Source: Nocardia sp. NBC_01503
GTDB taxonomy: Bacteria > Actinomycetota > Actinomycetes > Mycobacteriales > Mycobacteriaceae
Assembly: GCF_036327755.1 (NCBI RefSeq)
Contig: NZ_CP109596.1
Span: forward strand, 2,356,001 to 2,420,000
Reading direction: 5' to 3'
DNA: 64,000 nt
The notes under the pieces are model-generated. The model ran no database searches, was not told the DNA's origin, and was given only the letters and a program-made list of their open reading frames with translations. This document shows, piece by piece, positions 27,927 to 35,727 of this stretch (the stretch's first letter is position 1; each line of letters begins with the position of its first letter). The position numbers and the translations under genes were made by a program.

Positions 27927-29135
27927 CTACACGCCCAGGGCCGACAGAATGTCCGGCCGCGCCGCGGTCAACTGGTCTTGCCAGTAACCCCACGAGTGCG
28001 TGCCCTTGGTCGGCAGGCTGTAGTGCGCGCCGATCCCGAGCTCATTCATCCGGGACATGAACGAGACGGTATTGAGCATCGACAGCGCCTCCAGGGCCAC
28101 CGCGTTCATGGTGTTGAACGCACCCCGCGCCGAGGCCGGATCATCGTGCGCGCCGAGCACACCCCAGGACGCCGAGATGTACATGGGCAGACCGCGCAGC
28201 TGCGGCGCGAAGACGAACGGATCCATGCGCAGCCACTGCGGGCTCCACGGCCACGCCATCGAATCCACATTGAAGCGACCGGCATCGAGCATGGCGACGC
28301 GAATGGCCTCGCGCATACCGGGCGCGGAGATGTTCAGGTAGCCGGAGAACGAGGAGGCGTGCATGAACATATCGCGGTGATAGGCGGCCAGCGCCAGCGC
28401 CGCGGAGCCGCCCATGGAGAGTCCGGCGATGGCGTTCCGGGTGCGGGACACCCCCATCGGCTCCAGGAAGGCGGGCAGCTCCTGGGTCAGGAAGGTCTCC
28501 CAGCGATAGGTGAACTTCTGGCCGTTGGTGCTGGAGGGCGCGCGCCAGTCGGTGTAGAAGCTGGATTGGCCGCCGACCGGCATCACCAGGGTGACATTGT
28601 CATCGGCGAAGAGCTGCAGGGCATTGGTCTCGAATGTCCAGGCGTTGAAGTCATCTCGCGCGCGCAGACCGTCGAGCAGGTAGAGCGCGGCATCGCCGCC
28701 ATTCTTGGCCCACTGCACCTGCACCTTCACCGGCCCCATACTGGAGGGCACCATGAACTCCTCGAAGCGCGGGCGCGGCGGGGGTTCGGGTGCGGGCTCG
28801 GCGGCGGGCGCGGGCGGCGGTGCGGGCTCGGCGACGGGGCCGGGGGTGGCATCGGTCTCACCGACGGGTTCGACTGTGCCGTCCGGGGATTGACGCAGCG
28901 GCAGGGCCTGCGCGGTACCCGCCATTCCCGGCAGACCCGACACCCCGGGCAATACGGCCACACCCGGCAACGCCGTCGCCGCGACGGCGGCCGCCAGCAC
29001 CCGGCGCCGCCAGCCGTGCCCGCGCCGGGCCGTCGAACCGACCCGGGTCGTCGAACCCTGCTGTATCAGCGAACCACGCTGTGCCGAAATGGAATTGCGA
29101 ACCGAATCTGGGCATGACTCACCCTGTACTGCCAT
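27927..29135 (-). CDS. Mycolyltransferase 2, antigen-85 type (group A)
   Basis: 402-residue secreted mycolyltransferase. The start is ATG 29135, with AGGAG at 29145-29149, 9 bases upstream; the frame is open further but without a ribosome binding site. An unusually long N-terminal region: ~40 polar residues before an Arg-rich signal segment (~41-76), then a Pro/Ala/Glu-rich spacer (~85-122) before the catalytic domain. Triad Ser240 ('GLSMGG'), Glu349, His380 ('GTHSWGYW'); the conserved 'GGQSSFYTDW' and 'WETFLTQELP' are present. Group A hallmark: 'FMVPSSMGPVKVQVQWAKN', shared with mycolyltransferase 4. It acts in the envelope on trehalose monomycolate. The spacer could lift the catalytic domain away from the membrane if the signal is not cleaved. 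Confidence 0.92.
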   Translation of the reverse strand: MAVQGESCPDSVRNSISAQRGSLIQQGSTTRVGSTARRGHGWRRRVLAAAVAATALPGVAVLPGVSGLPGMAGTAQALPLRQSPDGTVEPVGETDATPGPVAEPAPPPAPAAEPAPEPPPRPRFEEFMVPSSMGPVKVQVQWAKNGGDAALYLLDGLRARDDFNAWTFETNALQLFADDNVTLVMPVGGQSSFYTDWRAPSSTNGQKFTYRWETFLTQELPAFLEPMGVSRTRNAIAGLSMGGSAALALAAYHRDMFMHASSFSGYLNISAPGMREAIRVAMLDAGRFNVDSMAWPWSPQWLRMDPFVFAPQLRGLPMYISASWGVLGAHDDPASARGAFNTMNAVALEALSMLNTVSFMSRMNELGIGAHYSLPTKGTHSWGYWQDQLTAARPDILSALGV

Positions 29136-29242
29136 CTGAATGTGCTCCTGAACCGCAAAGGGGGAACGACACCAACGATGACCGGCGTCACGGACTCGGA
29201 GCACATTACCGGTGCGAACCGGTTAACTGGCGGGTATCTCGG

Positions 29243-30598
29243 TCAGCTGGCGTGTATTTCGGCTTTTCCGTCGTGAAAGACAATGGAGCCGCGCTGGAAA
29301 TTCTGCTGTGCGCCACCGGAAATAGGACTTTCGTCGCTAATCGGAAATCCGAGCGCACTGGTCGGTCCCCCCGCTCCTTCATATGCGCCGCCGATCATTC
29401 CACCCACCGGATGCGCCCCACCCGCCTGCGACCAGAACACCCGGCCGCCCTTGAAATCCTGCGCCGCACCACCGGCCACCGCGAACTCCGGGGTCAGGCA
29501 CTCCCCCAGCCATGATTTCGCCAGTGCCACAGGCAGAATCGCACCCGCCGAGGCGCACTCCGGCTTGGCGGCCTCCACCCCCAGCGCGGCGGCGGCCTGC
29601 GGCCAGGACTGACGCATCTCGAAATCCCAGTAGGGCCACGAATGCGTGCCGGAGGGACGGTAATTCACCTGCACCGGAATGCTCAGCTTGTTCAACTTGG
29701 CGACGAACTGGAGCGAGGAGACCCGGGACAGCACCTCGAGCGCCATACCCGCCCAGTTCGTGCTCACCCCGGGGATACCGGAGGGAATGTCATTGGGTCC
29801 CGCCAGGCCGCTACCGCTGGAGACATACAGGCTCACGCCCTTGAGGTGCTCGGCCAGCGCGTAGGGATCGTGCGTCCCCCATTCGGCATCGTTCAGCGGC
29901 CCCCACATGGCATCGGATTCGAAGCCGCCGGCATCGCGCATGGAGTACTGAATCGCCTGCGGCATACCTAGAGTGGTGGTGGTCAGCCATCCGGAGTAGG
30001 AGGCGGCGTAACGCGCGAAGCCAGGATTGCGACCGGCGAGGGTCATGGCCGCGGTACCGCCCATGGACAGGCCCGCCAGGCCGCGCACATTGGTGGTGCG
30101 CCAATCCTTCTCCAGTAGCGGCGGTAATTCCTTGGTGAGGAACGTTTCCCACCTGTAGGTCTTGCCATTGTTCGGCTTGCGCCAGTCGGTGTAGAAGCTG
30201 GACTCGCCGCCGACCGGGAGTACCACGGTGACGTTCTTGTCGGCGTAGAAAGCCTGCGCCCCGGTCTCCTTGGTCCAGCCGTTCTCCTGATCGGTGGCGC
30301 GCAGCCCGTCGAGCATGAACAGGGCCGGAAACTTGGTGTCCGGCTTACTGTTCCATTCGCGAGCCAGCAGCAGCTGCACTTGAATCCGGGTGCCCATGGC
30401 CGGTGAATCGATCCACAGGGCGACCCGTCTATCGCTCAGCCACACCACATTTCGAATAGCCGGTGCCGATGAGACCTGCGCCGCACCGGGATCCGCGATC
30501 GCGGTTCCTCCCCCTATCAGAACGGTCGTAGCCGCCGTAAGCGCCACGAGCCCACCCCATCTGGGCCTCCGTCGTCTACCTCTTGCCACAGTTGCCAC
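29243..30598 (-). CDS. Mycolyltransferase 3, antigen-85 type with residual LGFP repeat
   Basis: 451-residue secreted mycolyltransferase, close paralogue of mycolyltransferase 1 along the whole catalytic domain ('FMLDGLRATD', 'LPVGGESSFYTDW', 'WDFEMRQSWPQ'). Signal peptide ~1-36; triad Ser178 ('GLSMGG'), Glu288, His319 ('GTHSWPYW'). The C terminus keeps only about one LGFP unit ('SALGFPISDE', ~residue 415) and stops where gene 1 continues for three more, so this copy has lost repeats or gene 1 has gained them. The start is GTG 30598, with GGAGGCG at 30606-30612, 7 bases upstream. Confidence 0.92.
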   Translation of the reverse strand: MATVARGRRRRPRWGGLVALTAATTVLIGGGTAIADPGAAQVSSAPAIRNVVWLSDRRVALWIDSPAMGTRIQVQLLLAREWNSKPDTKFPALFMLDGLRATDQENGWTKETGAQAFYADKNVTVVLPVGGESSFYTDWRKPNNGKTYRWETFLTKELPPLLEKDWRTTNVRGLAGLSMGGTAAMTLAGRNPGFARYAASYSGWLTTTTLGMPQAIQYSMRDAGGFESDAMWGPLNDAEWGTHDPYALAEHLKGVSLYVSSGSGLAGPNDIPSGIPGVSTNWAGMALEVLSRVSSLQFVAKLNKLSIPVQVNYRPSGTHSWPYWDFEMRQSWPQAAAALGVEAAKPECASAGAILPVALAKSWLGECLTPEFAVAGGAAQDFKGGRVFWSQAGGAHPVGGMIGGAYEGAGGPTSALGFPISDESPISGGAQQNFQRGSIVFHDGKAEIHAS

Positions 30599-30640
30599 AG
30601 TAGTTCGCCTCCGCCACTGCGGCTTCCGAACCTCGGCATA

Positions 30641-30682
30641 CGCAAAGGACCGGCCACCCCATTCGGGATGGCCGGTCCTTTT
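30641..30682 (-). terminator. Intrinsic terminator after mycolyltransferase 4
   Basis: A 13-bp perfect stem (AAAGGACCGGCCA at 30644-30656, complement at 30669-30681) with a 12-nt loop, and short A/T tracts on both sides. It lies ~26 bases beyond the stop of the gene ending at 30708 and separates it from mycolyltransferase 3. Confidence 0.8.
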
Positions 30683-30707
30683 CGTCTGAATCGCTGCTAC
30701 GCGGGAA

Positions 30708-31736
30708 TCAGGAGTTCAGCGCCTGCAGAATCTGCGGGCGAGCCTTCCACAGCTCCGCTTCCCAGTTCTTCCAGTTGTGCACGCCGATCGCCGGGTAGTC
30801 GTAGGTCACATTCTGACCGATACCCAACTGATTCATCCGGCCCTGGAACAAACGGGTGGTGACCATCGAAATCGCTTCGATACCCATGGCATTCGCGGTA
30901 TTGAAGGCACCGGACGCCGCGTCCGCACCACTGGGCAGACCACTCGCGGCCGAGATGTACATCGGCAGACCCTTGAGCTGCGGGGCGAACACCGAGGGGT
31001 CCATACGCAGCCAGGCCGGGCTCCACGGCGCGGCCATCGAGTCCACATTGAAGCGACCGGCGTCGAGCATCATGACGCGAATGGCCTCACGCATACCCGG
31101 CGCGTTCCAGTTCAGCGGACCCGAGAAAGAAGAGGCGTGCTTGAACATATCGCGGTGGTAGGCGGCCATGCGCAGCGCGGCCGGACCACTCATCGACAGA
31201 CCCACAATGGCGTTCTGCGTACGCGAAACACCGTATCCGGCAAGGAAATCGGGGAGCTCCTTGGTGAGGAACGTCTCCCACTTGTAGGTGTACTTCTGAC
31301 CATTGGTATTGCTCGCCGAGGTCCAGTCCGCATACCAGCTGGACTGACCACCCACCGGCATCACCAGGGTGACATCGTCGTTCTCGAACTGCTGCATGGC
31401 GTTCGTCTCGAACGACCAGGCGTTCTTGTCATCGCGGGCGCGCAGACCGTCGAGCAGGTACAGCGCTTTGCTGCCACCGTTCTTGGCCCACTGCACCTGC
31501 ACCTTGACCGGGCCCATACTGGACGGGACCATCAACTCTTCGTAGCCGCCCGCGGGGGTGCGGTGCACCGGGCTGGCGATCGGAGCGGCCATGGCGATCG
31601 TCGGGGCCGCGACTGCCGCGGCGGTCGGGATGGCCAGTGCCGCGGCGCTCGCAGCCAGAAGTCGTGTGCCCCACCCACGCTGAGCACCACGTCTGGACTG
31701 GACTCCACCCGGCATGGCGGACCTGCCGAAACGCAT
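30708..31736 (-). CDS. Mycolyltransferase 4, antigen-85 type (group A)
   Basis: 342-residue secreted mycolyltransferase. The start is ATG 31736 ('MRFGRSAMPGG') with AAGGAG upstream; earlier in-frame codons lack support. Signal peptide ~1-51 ending 'IAMAA'. Triad Ser181 in 'GLSMSGPAAL' (Ser-Gly-Pro replaces the usual Gly-Gly-Ser after the nucleophile Met), Glu287 and His320 ('GVHNWKNW'). It shares 'LMVPSSMGPVKVQVQWAKN' with mycolyltransferase 2 but lacks that protein's Pro-rich spacer. It is followed by a strong terminator and preceded by a 270-bp gap, so it is probably its own transcription unit. Confidence 0.92.
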   Translation of the reverse strand: MRFGRSAMPGGVQSRRGAQRGWGTRLLAASAAALAIPTAAAVAAPTIAMAAPIASPVHRTPAGGYEELMVPSSMGPVKVQVQWAKNGGSKALYLLDGLRARDDKNAWSFETNAMQQFENDDVTLVMPVGGQSSWYADWTSASNTNGQKYTYKWETFLTKELPDFLAGYGVSRTQNAIVGLSMSGPAALRMAAYHRDMFKHASSFSGPLNWNAPGMREAIRVMMLDAGRFNVDSMAAPWSPAWLRMDPSVFAPQLKGLPMYISAASGLPSGADAASGAFNTANAMGIEAISMVTTRLFQGRMNQLGIGQNVTYDYPAIGVHNWKNWEAELWKARPQILQALNS

Positions 31737-32006
31737 GGATACTGCTCCTTCTCTACTGCTGTAGTTCAGTTGTATTCGCGTTCGCGCACACGGCAATGCC
31801 GTTGCAGGCGTAAGCGATCGACACTCACGACGAATCCCGACCTTCGAAGTGAGTGATGCGCTACCACGGTCTGGTCACATGCGCTCGCTGGAGGGTATTC
31901 GACCTTCCGGGCGGTTGGCAAGGTGATGCTAAATCCGGACCGTAATCGTGCGGTGACCTTATCGCGAATCATCAGTGATGTCGCGGCAACAGGAAAATCC
32001 CTACGG

Positions 32007-32972
32007 TCAGCCGATGTTCGCGCTGAGATCGGGCAACATCTTGAAGACCTGATCCTGCCAGTACTTCCAGGAGTGCACACCGTTCGGGGTGTAGTCGAAG
32101 ACGACATTGCTCGGACCGAGTGAGTCCATACGGGCCTGGAACGCACGGGTATTCGCCAGTGCGACCGTCTCGAGTCCAGCCGCATTCGTCAGGTTGAACG
32201 CGTCCAGTGGCGAGTTCACCGTATCCCGGTCACCGGGTTGACCGTTACCGGTGGCTATCCACAGTCGGGTGTTGTTGGCCCGCAGCAGCGGTGCGAACAC
32301 GAAAGGATCGTTGCGCAGCCATAATTCGCTCCACGGCGGCCCCCACATGGAGTCGATGTTGAAGCCGCCCGCGTCCAGCAGCGCCAGCCGCAGCGCCTCC
32401 CGCATTCCCGGCGCGGAGATATTCAAATAACCGGAATATGATGCGGCATAACGGAACTGATCCGGATGATAGGCGGCCATGACCAGCGCCGCACTACCGC
32501 CCATGGACAATCCGAAGACGCCGTTGCCGTTCGGATTGAAGCCCAGCCGAGCCGCCAGCGCATTACGCAGATCGCGGGTCAGAAATGTTTCCCAGGCGTA
32601 TGCGGTGGTTTGGCCGTTGGTATTGCTCGGGGCCATCCAGTCCGAGTAGAAGCTGGACTGACCGCCGATGGGCATCACCACATTGATGTTCCACGCGGTC
32701 AGTACGCGCTCCACGTCGGTGTCGATCTCCCAACCGGACAGGTCATTTCGCGCGCGCAGACCGTCCAGGGCATAGACCACGCGCTGGGTATTGCCATCCG
32801 CGGCGCGGAAGATCCGCGACTTGATCGGACCCATACTCGAGTCGACCCAGAAGTCGGATCCGGCCGGATCGAATGCCGCGGCGGCCGGAGCCGCACCCGG
32901 ACCCACCGCGACCGCCCAGGGCATGGCCAGTGCCATTGCCAAGCCCACGACCGAGCGGCGCAGCTTCGTCAT
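32007..32972 (-). CDS. Mycolyltransferase 5, antigen-85 type (group B)
   Basis: 321-residue secreted mycolyltransferase, the most compact of the array and closest in layout to mycobacterial Ag85. Start ATG 32972 with AAAGGCGA upstream (an in-frame GTG at 32987 is less likely). Signal peptide ~1-33. Triad Ser156 ('GLSMGG'), Glu268, His300 ('GVHSWKYW'). Group B hallmark: 'FWVDSSMGPIKSRIFRAADG', plus 'ANNTRLWI', also found in Ag85. Unlike the other group B members, it has a short loop between 'GGQSSFYSDW' and 'WETFLT'. A 270-bp upstream neighbour gap and a terminator inside the next gap suggest separate transcription. Confidence 0.93.
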   Translation of the reverse strand: MTKLRRSVVGLAMALAMPWAVAVGPGAAPAAAAFDPAGSDFWVDSSMGPIKSRIFRAADGNTQRVVYALDGLRARNDLSGWEIDTDVERVLTAWNINVVMPIGGQSSFYSDWMAPSNTNGQTTAYAWETFLTRDLRNALAARLGFNPNGNGVFGLSMGGSAALVMAAYHPDQFRYAASYSGYLNISAPGMREALRLALLDAGGFNIDSMWGPPWSELWLRNDPFVFAPLLRANNTRLWIATGNGQPGDRDTVNSPLDAFNLTNAAGLETVALANTRAFQARMDSLGPSNVVFDYTPNGVHSWKYWQDQVFKMLPDLSANIG

Positions 32973-33113
32973 CGATTCGCCTTTCACCGCGATCGTCGTT
33001 GATCACACCGAATGGAGAAGCGCTCGCTTCTCTATAGGCCGATATTCGGAGCCGATCGACCGAAAAACGCCCCGGAGACCAAATTGTGACGAGATCCGAA
33101 GAATCACCTGAAG

Positions 33114-33148
33114 CGAAAAGCTCCCCGCCCACAATTGGGCGGGGAGCT
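33114..33148 (-). terminator. Intrinsic terminator after mycolyltransferase 6
   Basis: A 13-bp perfect stem (AGCTCCCCGCCCA at 33119-33131, complement at 33136-33148), loop CAAT; read on the minus strand it is followed by TTTT. It starts 24 bases beyond the stop of the gene ending at 33173. Confidence 0.85.
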
Positions 33149-33172
33149 CGTTCGGCGCGGATTGCTCTGTGG

Positions 33173-34219
33173 TTACCCGATATTCGCCGACATGTCCGGA
33201 ATCATCCGATATGCCTCTTCCTGCCAGTTGGTCCAGGCGTGCAGACCGGTCGGCGGGAAGGAATACACGACATTTCGCGCACCGAGCGTATCCATCCGAA
33301 CCTGGAAAGCGCGGGTGTTCGCCAGCGCCAATGCCTCCAGCGGCGAACCACGCACCAGCCGATCGGCCGCGGCCCCCAGCGGGATATCCAGATCCTGCGG
33401 CATCGGCGAACCACTGCCCGCCGCGATCCAGAGCCGAGTGTTGTTGGCGATCAGCGTCGGTGCGAAGACGAACGGATCCATCCGCAGCCACTGATCACCC
33501 CACGGCGGAGCCATCGAGTCGACGTTGTAGCCGCCCGCGTCGATCATGGCGGCGCGGATCAACTCGCGCATCGACGGCGCGGAGATATTCAGATAGCCCG
33601 AATACGAACCGGCGTAGCTGAACTGATCCGGGTGGTAGGCGGCCAGTGTCAGCGCGGCCGAACCACCCATGGACAGGCCGAACACACCGTTGCGATTCGG
33701 GTTGAACCCCAGCCGATCTCGCAGCGCCCAGCGCAGCTGATTGGTCAGGAAGGTCTCCCAGTCGTACCGGTAGCTCTTACCCGGCCCCGCGCCCATCGCC
33801 TCGGTGGCACCCGAACCGGTATTGGCCGCGGAGGAACCCGCACCGGCCGGGACGCCGAAGAAGGAACTCGGCGAGTTCCAGTCGGCGTAGAAACTGGACT
33901 CACCGCCCACCGGCATGACCACATTGATATTCCAGCCGGCCAGCACCTCGGCGACGTTGGTGTCGTTCTCCCAGCCGTTCAGGAGTTCGGTGGCGCGCAT
34001 ACCGTCGAGCGCGTAGACGACGCGGTCGGTATTGCCATCGGCCGCACGCAGAATGCGCGTCTTGATCGGACCCATCACCGGAGAGTCGACCCAGAAGTCG
34101 AAGGCGGCCGGATTGAACGCCGCCGAAGCGGGTGGAGATCCGAGCACCGTAATGCCCAGTGGAACCAGCAGCGTCGCGGTGACGCCGAGAATCAATCGTT
34201 TCAAACCCGAACCGCGCAT
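33173..34219 (-). CDS. Mycolyltransferase 6, antigen-85 type (group B, loop insertion)
   Basis: 348-residue secreted mycolyltransferase. Start ATG 34219 ('MRGSGLKRLIL') with GAGAGGG upstream. Signal peptide ~1-34. Triad Ser183 ('GLSMGG'), Glu295, His327 ('GLHAWTNW'). Between 'ESSFYADW' and 'WETFLT' it carries a ~30-residue Gly/Ala/Ser-rich insertion (~119-147, 'GVPAGAGSSAANTG') absent from mycolyltransferase 5; in Ag85 this stretch is a short loop near the active-site cleft. Close to mycolyltransferase 7. It has its own downstream terminator. Confidence 0.93.
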   Translation of the reverse strand: MRGSGLKRLILGVTATLLVPLGITVLGSPPASAAFNPAAFDFWVDSPVMGPIKTRILRAADGNTDRVVYALDGMRATELLNGWENDTNVAEVLAGWNINVVMPVGGESSFYADWNSPSSFFGVPAGAGSSAANTGSGATEAMGAGPGKSYRYDWETFLTNQLRWALRDRLGFNPNRNGVFGLSMGGSAALTLAAYHPDQFSYAGSYSGYLNISAPSMRELIRAAMIDAGGYNVDSMAPPWGDQWLRMDPFVFAPTLIANNTRLWIAAGSGSPMPQDLDIPLGAAADRLVRGSPLEALALANTRAFQVRMDTLGARNVVYSFPPTGLHAWTNWQEEAYRMIPDMSANIG

Positions 34220-34317
34220 CGACCTAGCCCTCTCGTTGGAGCAGAACCGAGCTTGCGAACTGATCATCTGCGATACAGCGGCTCGAGCGGCTCATCAACT
34301 CGGCGTGTTACGCAAGA

Positions 34318-34350
34318 GAAGGCCCCCGCCCTGTTCGGACGGGTGCCTTT
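34318..34350 (-). terminator. Probable terminator after mycolyltransferase 7
   Basis: Imperfect stem of ~14 positions with two mismatches (34318-34331 with 34337-34350), T-rich on the minus-strand 3' side. A second small perfect dyad TCAGGGGC-AGA-GCCCCTGA (34367-34385) lies between it and the stop codon. Confidence 0.5.
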
Positions 34351-34398
34351 CCTATGCGGTTGGGTTTCAGGGGCAGAGCCCCTGAGCGCACGAGCGGA

Positions 34399-35508
34399 TC
34401 AACCGATGTTGTTCGACAGGTCCGGGATCATGCGGTAGACCTCGGCGGCCCAGTTGTTCCAGTTGTGCACACCGGTACCCGGGAAGTCGTATGTGACATT
34501 GCCCGCGCCGATGGCCATCATGCGCGCCTGGAAGGCACGGGTGTTGACCAGTGCGAGCGCTTCCAGGGGCATCCCCTGAATGACCGACATGACCGAGGTG
34601 ACATCACCCGCAGCCGGGATGGCGCTCGCGGCGGAGATCCACAGGCGGGTGTTGTTGTTCTTCAACATCGGCGCGAACACGAACGGATCCATGCGCAGCC
34701 AGGCCGGGCTCCACGGCAGCGCCATGGAGTCGACGTTGTAGCCCCCGGCGTCGACCATGGCCAGGCGCATGGCCTCACGCATGCCGGGGGCGGAGATGTT
34801 CAGGTAACCCGAGAACGAGCCCGCGTAGCTGAACTGATCCGGGTGGTAGGCCGCGAGGGTCAGCGCGGCCGAACCGCCCATGGACAGACCGAACACGCCA
34901 TTGCGGGTGGAACGGAAGCCGAGTCGATCGCGCAGTGCGTTGCGCAGGTCCTGGGTCAGGAACGTCTCCCAGGTGTAGCGGTAGCTCTTGCCCGGACCAC
35001 CGGACATGAGCTGGAAGGCGCCGGAGCCCGACGAGGAGCCCGAGGCCGAACCGGAGGAGGAGAGCGAACCGGAGCCGGTGCCACCGGGGACACCGAGGAA
35101 GGTGCTGGGCGAGGCCCAGTCCGCGTAGAAGCTGGACTGGCCGCCGACGGGCATGACGACATTGATGTTCGCGGCGGTCAGCGCGCGGGCGACATCGGTG
35201 TCGTTCTCCCAGCCGTTCAGAATCTCGGTGGCGCGCATACCGTCGAGCGCGTAGACGACGCGATCGGTATTGCCGTCGGCCGCGCGGAAGATACGGGTCT
35301 TGATCGGACCCATTCCGGTGGACGAGTCGACCCAGAAGTCGAAGGCGGAGGGATCGAAGGCCGCGTTGGCTGTTCCTGCCGCGCCTGCCGCCGACACCCC
35401 GAACGGCACCAGTAGCGCCAAGGCCACGCCAACCGCCGACCTCTTGATCCAACCGCCGCTCGTTCTCCGACGTCTCTCCTGCGCGCCTCGCATCATCAGG
35501 CCTTTCAT
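34399..35508 (-). CDS. Mycolyltransferase 7, antigen-85 type (group B, Ser/Gly-rich loop)
   Basis: 369-residue secreted mycolyltransferase. Start ATG 35508, with GGTGGAG 9 bases upstream; ATGs at 35496 and 35493 are alternatives. The N terminus is Arg-rich ('QERRRRTSGGWIKRS') before the signal helix (~24-50). Triad Ser209 ('GLSMGG'), Glu316, His348 ('GVHNWNNW'). The loop insertion before 'WETFLT' is the longest of the set (~135-174) and is almost pure Ser/Gly in its centre ('GSGSLSSSGSASGSSSGSG'). Otherwise very similar to mycolyltransferase 6, indicating recent duplication. Confidence 0.93.
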   Translation of the reverse strand: MKGLMMRGAQERRRRTSGGWIKRSAVGVALALLVPFGVSAAGAAGTANAAFDPSAFDFWVDSSTGMGPIKTRIFRAADGNTDRVVYALDGMRATEILNGWENDTDVARALTAANINVVMPVGGQSSFYADWASPSTFLGVPGGTGSGSLSSSGSASGSSSGSGAFQLMSGGPGKSYRYTWETFLTQDLRNALRDRLGFRSTRNGVFGLSMGGSAALTLAAYHPDQFSYAGSFSGYLNISAPGMREAMRLAMVDAGGYNVDSMALPWSPAWLRMDPFVFAPMLKNNNTRLWISAASAIPAAGDVTSVMSVIQGMPLEALALVNTRAFQARMMAIGAGNVTYDFPGTGVHNWNNWAAEVYRMIPDLSNNIG

Positions 35509-35672
35509 GTCGTTCGTCTCCACCGTGCGATCGCGGGGCACGGCGGGCGTCTCGGGGAGCCTATCGTCCTATGGCTAACTGGGCGTTATCGGAATGAGAC
35601 ATATGTGACCCGGGCCACTAAAGCGGCTTTTTATGGTCTGTACCAGCATGTTGCTACAACCTGGGGCACAAA

Positions 35673-35700
35673 TCCCCCGCTGTGCGAAGACTGCGGGGTT
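35673..35700 (-). terminator. Weak hairpin after mycolyltransferase 8
   Basis: Short stem CCCCGC (35675-35680) with GCGGGG (35693-35698), flanked by A/T, within the gap after the gene ending at 35728. Plausible but weak. Confidence 0.35.
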
Positions 35701-35727
35701 GCTGTGAATGTGGATCCGGCAACCGAA

